This document shows, piece by piece, positions 60,840-64,000 of a stretch of 64,000 nucleotides of DNA. Where the stretch lies: assembly GCF_001679645.1 (NCBI RefSeq), contig NZ_LRUN01000060.1, positions 1 to 64,000 of the forward strand, given 5' to 3'. Below the pieces are notes generated by a model that saw nothing but the letters and a program-made list of their open reading frames with translations, made no database searches and was not told the origin of the DNA. How positions within the stretch are numbered: the stretch's first letter is position 1; every line of letters begins with the position of its first letter. This DNA comes from Pseudomonas bananamidigenes. GTDB taxonomy: Bacteria > Pseudomonadota > Gammaproteobacteria > Pseudomonadales > Pseudomonadaceae. A program made the translations under genes and the position numbers.

Positions 60840-62747
60840 TCAGTTCTGCCCGTCAAGCTTCAACAACGGTTCCTGGAATCGCAGCAAGCGCCCGGCGTTG
60901 CCCAGTACCAGCAAGGTACTCAGGTTGTGCAACAACGCGGCAATCATTGCCCCGGCCGCCCCCAACCAGCCGAATGCAGCGAATACGACGATGGCCAACG
61001 TCCAGCCCAGACCGATGATCACGTTCACCTGCAGCGTGCGCCGGCATTGGCGACTCAGGCGCACACACGTGCCGAGCCGGCGCAGATCGCTGCCGATCAG
61101 CACGATGTCGGCGGACGCCAACGCTATATCCGCCCCACCCGCGCCCATCGCGACGCCTACCACACCGGCCTTGAGTGCCAGCGAATCATTGATGCCGTCA
61201 CCGACCACCATCGGCCGGAATCCATGGTCGATTTCCTTCAATACCCGATTGAGTTTGTCTTCGGGCAACGCCTGAGCTTCGACTTCCTGCAAGCCGACAT
61301 CCCGGGCCAGGGTATGCGCCACGCTCTGCCGGTCGCCGGTCAGCAGCAGTTGCCGACCGAGGCCCAACTCGCGCAGTTCGCTCAAGGCGGATTTCGCTTC
61401 CGGTTTGACGCTGTCGGCCAGCAAGAGCCAGGCGAGGAATTCACCGTTCAACGCCAGACCGGCAATCGGGCCATCGTGCTCGGGAATCGTTGTAGTCGGG
61501 ATCCCCAGCTGCGCAAACAGCTCCGGGCGACCCAGCGCGGCTTCACCTTGCTCCGTTCTGGCGACCACACCCAGCCCCTGGCGTTCGTGAATGTCGGTCA
61601 GCACCAGCATCTGGTCTGCGTGGATCAGTCCGGCCAGCGCCCGACTGACCGGGTGACTGCTCGCAGCGCCAAGACTGGCGGCCAGTGCCATCACCGAATC
61701 GTGATCCGCCTGGGTGCTGCTGATCGACTGCAAGCGCAACGTGCCGTAAGTCAGCGTGCCGGTCTTGTCCACCACCAGCGAAGTAAGGTCGGCCAGTTCT
61801 TCAAGAAAAGCCGAACTGCGGATCAGAATCCCGTGCCGCGCCGCCACCGCCACCCCGGCAATCGCCGTGGCCGGTGCCGACAGCACCAATGCGCAAGGAC
61901 AGGCTGCGACCAGCACCGCCAACATCGCCTGCGCATCCTGGGTCACAAACCAGGTCACTGCCGCCAGCAGCAACACCAGCACCATGTAGCTGCCGGCATA
62001 ACGTTCCAGCAGCCGGGTGATCGGCGGCTTGGAGCGCTCGGCGTTCTGCATCAGGGCGATGACCTTGCCCAGGGTCGATTCACCGCCGGTGCGGGTCACT
62101 TCTATCCGCAACAGACCATCGAGGTTGATCGCTCCGCCGAACACGGTCATTCCGACGCTTGCCTCGACGGGCACCGACTCACCCGTGATCGACGCGGTGT
62201 CGAGGCTGGCCTGGCCGGACAACACGCGACCGTCCGCCGGTACCCGATCGCCGGCCCGTACTTCGACGGTGTCACCGGCCTTGAGCGTGCCGTTATCGAC
62301 TTCGATGACCGTGCCATCTGCCTGAACCTTTCGTGCATGGCTGCGAGTGAGCTGGCCCAACGCATGAATCGCCTCTTGCGAGCCGATCACGCTGCGCTCC
62401 TCCAGCACATGGCCGAAGATCATGATGATGGGCAACAACGCAGCGGTGAGCAGATCACCGGTGGCCCAGGCCCCGAGCATCGCCAGCGCAATCAACTGAT
62501 CGGTGATGCCGTGCAGGCTTGGGTATCGCAGGCTGAACCATGCCGAACGCATCACCGGCACTGCCACCAGCAAAGACGCGACACCCAGCAGCAACTGACT
62601 GACGCCTGTCTGTTCAGGCATCAACCAGCGCCAGACCAATCCGAGCCCGAGCAAACCGAGAGCGAGCATCGCCAGGGTCAACTGGCGCGCAGCGCGACGT
62701 TGCTCGGCCGAGGACAACAGGCTCGGTGCGGCATTGGTGACAGTCAT
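60840..62747 (-). CDS. Heavy-metal P1B-type ATPase without N-terminal metal domain
   Basis: A 635-residue inner-membrane pump. TGESVPVE near 188, the membrane metal motif ACPCALVLSAP near 282, phosphorylation site DKTGTLTYGT near 326, SSHPVSRAL and GDGINDSLAL. The last helices contain HNLSTLLVLGNAGRLL. There is no HMA domain at the N-terminus. The metal is uncertain: CPC fits Zn/Cd/Cu types. Its ATG overlaps the stop of the SPFH gene upstream (ATGA). Belongs to an operon with two HflK/HflC-like genes. Confidence 0.88.
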   Translation of the reverse strand: MTVTNAAPSLLSSAEQRRAARQLTLAMLALGLLGLGLVWRWLMPEQTGVSQLLLGVASLLVAVPVMRSAWFSLRYPSLHGITDQLIALAMLGAWATGDLLTAALLPIIMIFGHVLEERSVIGSQEAIHALGQLTRSHARKVQADGTVIEVDNGTLKAGDTVEVRAGDRVPADGRVLSGQASLDTASITGESVPVEASVGMTVFGGAINLDGLLRIEVTRTGGESTLGKVIALMQNAERSKPPITRLLERYAGSYMVLVLLLAAVTWFVTQDAQAMLAVLVAACPCALVLSAPATAIAGVAVAARHGILIRSSAFLEELADLTSLVVDKTGTLTYGTLRLQSISSTQADHDSVMALAASLGAASSHPVSRALAGLIHADQMLVLTDIHERQGLGVVARTEQGEAALGRPELFAQLGIPTTTIPEHDGPIAGLALNGEFLAWLLLADSVKPEAKSALSELRELGLGRQLLLTGDRQSVAHTLARDVGLQEVEAQALPEDKLNRVLKEIDHGFRPMVVGDGINDSLALKAGVVGVAMGAGGADIALASADIVLIGSDLRRLGTCVRLSRQCRRTLQVNVIIGLGWTLAIVVFAAFGWLGAAGAMIAALLHNLSTLLVLGNAGRLLRFQEPLLKLDGQN

Positions 62748-63799
62748 TTACTGGCTCCCTGAATGATCAGGCGGGAATCATCTTTCGGATCGATCGTGGT
62801 GACCGAACCGGCCTGGCCGAGAATCTTCGGTATCCGTTCGCGGTAAAGGCGCAGCAGCATCTGCGGGTCGGAGTTCTGTTGCCCCGCCAGACTCAGCACG
62901 GTAGCGGTATCGGCGGAGGCTTTGGCCAGGCGCTCTCCGGCCTGGGCATGGGCGACCTGCAAGGTACGGTCGGCCAGTTCGTTGGCGGTCTGAGTGATTT
63001 TCTCAGCGTCGGTGCGAGCATTGGCCACAGCCTTGTCGGCCTGTTGGCTGGCAGTCAGCACAGCATTGAACGCACCGACGGCCGGCTCGGGCAGACTCGA
63101 CTGCACATCGACCCGCGCCACTTCGATACCGATGCCCTGCCCGCTCGCCTTCAATTCCGCCAAGCGCCGATTGATACCCTGCACCAGATCGCCACGCAAC
63201 CGCTCCCGTCGTTCGGCAGCTTGATTGTCGGCACCGATCAGCTCCGGTCGCGCTACCAGAATGGTGTCCAGATCCCGCGCCGCGGTCAGGGCCACCGCGC
63301 TGCGGGTCACCAGTCGATCCAGTGCCGGCAGCACATGGTCGCCTTGCAGCACGAAGTCATAGGGATCGGTGACCTTGTAGAACACCCGCACATCCAGCTG
63401 AACGACACCGGCGTCACCCGTGAGCAAATAGCCTGAACCGGCCAATGCATCGCTGATTGGCGTGGCGAACGTCGCGACGCGATCCGCCTGTATTGCGGCA
63501 GGGCTGCGCAGCAGATTTTCCACACGACGCTCAATGACCCGATCAGCCGCCGGCAGCAGTACGACCTGTTCGAACGGCTGCGGCCAGGCCAATAACAACC
63601 CGGCATTCTGGATGCGCTCCAATGCGCCGAAATGCATGACCACCGCACGATTCTGCGGGTCGATCTGCCTTACATTGGAAAACGCCCAAGCCAGCGCCGC
63701 CAGAACCGTTACCGCATACAAAGCGAAAAAGGCCAGGCGACCGGCCTGAATCCACGGACTGTTCAATGATTGTGTTCCACGTGGAACTTCATCACTCAT
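62744..63799 (-). CDS. SPFH-domain protein, HflK-like paralogue
   Basis: A 351-residue membrane protein. One N-terminal helix (LAFFALYAVTVLAALAWAFS), then an SPFH domain (about 45-250) starting VRQIDPQNRAVVMHFGALER. An Ala/Gln-rich helix follows (AVANARTDAEKITQTANELA) and the end is LIIQGASK. Resembles HflK, which with HflC modulates FtsH, but this copy is linked to a metal ATPase rather than to hflX. A parS-like site covers codons 4-9. Coupled by ATGA to both neighbours. Confidence 0.82.
   Translation of the reverse strand: MSDEVPRGTQSLNSPWIQAGRLAFFALYAVTVLAALAWAFSNVRQIDPQNRAVVMHFGALERIQNAGLLLAWPQPFEQVVLLPAADRVIERRVENLLRSPAAIQADRVATFATPISDALAGSGYLLTGDAGVVQLDVRVFYKVTDPYDFVLQGDHVLPALDRLVTRSAVALTAARDLDTILVARPELIGADNQAAERRERLRGDLVQGINRRLAELKASGQGIGIEVARVDVQSSLPEPAVGAFNAVLTASQQADKAVANARTDAEKITQTANELADRTLQVAHAQAGERLAKASADTATVLSLAGQQNSDPQMLLRLYRERIPKILGQAGSVTTIDPKDDSRLIIQGASK
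63773..63788. other. parS-like ParB site in the SPFH gene start
   Basis: TGTTCCACGTGGAACT carries the same perfect 14-bp palindrome GTTCCACGTGGAAC as at 52530 and lies at the very 5' end of the HflK-like gene, 11.2 kb away from the folE2 copy. Confidence 0.85.
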
Positions 63800-64000
63800 G
63801 GCTGCGTTCCACGCTTGCTATCCAGGGTCGGCGGGCCGTCCACCAGCACGCGAAACGGTGCGGCATCGGTGCGCAGGATCAATTTGCTGTCCGGCGTAAC
63901 GATGGTGCCGAGGGTGTCCAGCGAACGCAGCAGGTTGTACAGCTGCGGAGAACTCGCGTAGGCGCGGCCATAAATCTGCGCGGCTTCGACCCGTGATTGC
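63796..64000 (-). CDS. SPFH/HflC-like protein, C-terminal part (window edge)
   Basis: The minus strand is open from the window end to a TGA at 63796: ...VEAAQIYGRAYASSPQLYNL, then LRSLDTLGTIVTPDSKLILR, ending DSKRGTQP. The AYxxSPxLYxLLRSLDTL pattern is the HflC/HflK family C-terminus. The gene starts outside the window. It overlaps the HflK-like start by ATGA, so it is the first visible gene of the SPFH-ATPase operon. Confidence 0.75.
   Translation of the reverse strand, partial: QSRVEAAQIYGRAYASSPQLYNLLRSLDTLGTIVTPDSKLILRTDAAPFRVLVDGPPTLDSKRGTQP

Overview
The window reads as chromosome of a Pseudomonas of the fluorescens group. It has GC-rich coding, many short Pseudomonas-type REP palindromes (core GTGGGAGCGAGC...), and a gene order resembling the oriC-proximal arm of Pseudomonas genomes (purEK, aspA, ansA, pycAB, an RpiR regulator, a GGDEF/EAL gene, uvrD, the zinc-starvation genes, cls, cfa). 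Species and strain cannot be fixed from sequence alone.

Layout. 0.1-6 kb: an MHS-type MFS transporter, a 128-bp structured repeat, a YciA-like thioesterase, a hexose-6-P mutarotase, two small envelope proteins and purEK, whose leader holds competing hairpins. 6.2-11.7 kb: a HypT-like LysR regulator facing aspA, an alanine/Na+ symporter and a type I asparaginase, an Asn/Asp/Ala utilisation block. 11.8-29.7 kb is an accessory stretch: an AraC regulator, an acetylpolyamine deacetylase translationally coupled to a polyamine-binding protein, a frameshifted giant toxin-like gene, a MocR regulator with a DnaA-box-like cluster in its linker, paiB plus two GNAT genes, a hipA-hipB module with four phased operators, and two related autotransporters (the second nearly passenger-less and frameshifted). 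29.8-41.4 kb: two-subunit pyruvate carboxylase with divergent PycR, a HexR-like regulator with its own palindrome, a PAS-GGDEF-EAL protein, uvrD and an EamA permease. 41.5-47 kb: Tim44-like, SMI1/KNR4, a CPA2 antiporter, a thioesterase and pdxY.

47-57.3 kb is a zinc-starvation block. Two Zur-box palindromes sit in two divergent promoters. One faces a ZigA-type COG0523 GTPase (with DUF1826) and an unknown exported protein. The other faces an amidase and a tightly coupled folE2-znuC-znuB-znuA-gamma-carbonic anhydrase-pyrC2 unit. Together they would import zinc and replace zinc-dependent enzymes. 57.4-64 kb: DUF3617, cardiolipin synthase, cyclopropane fatty acid synthase, and an operon of two SPFH (HflC/HflK-like) proteins with a heavy-metal P-type ATPase.

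Three parS-like ParB sites (51.6, 52.5 and 63.8 kb) support an origin-proximal position. Two coding frameshifts (toxin and second autotransporter) are either real phase changes, programmed slippage or sequence errors; the toxin one lies exactly on an in-frame A AAA AAA heptamer.
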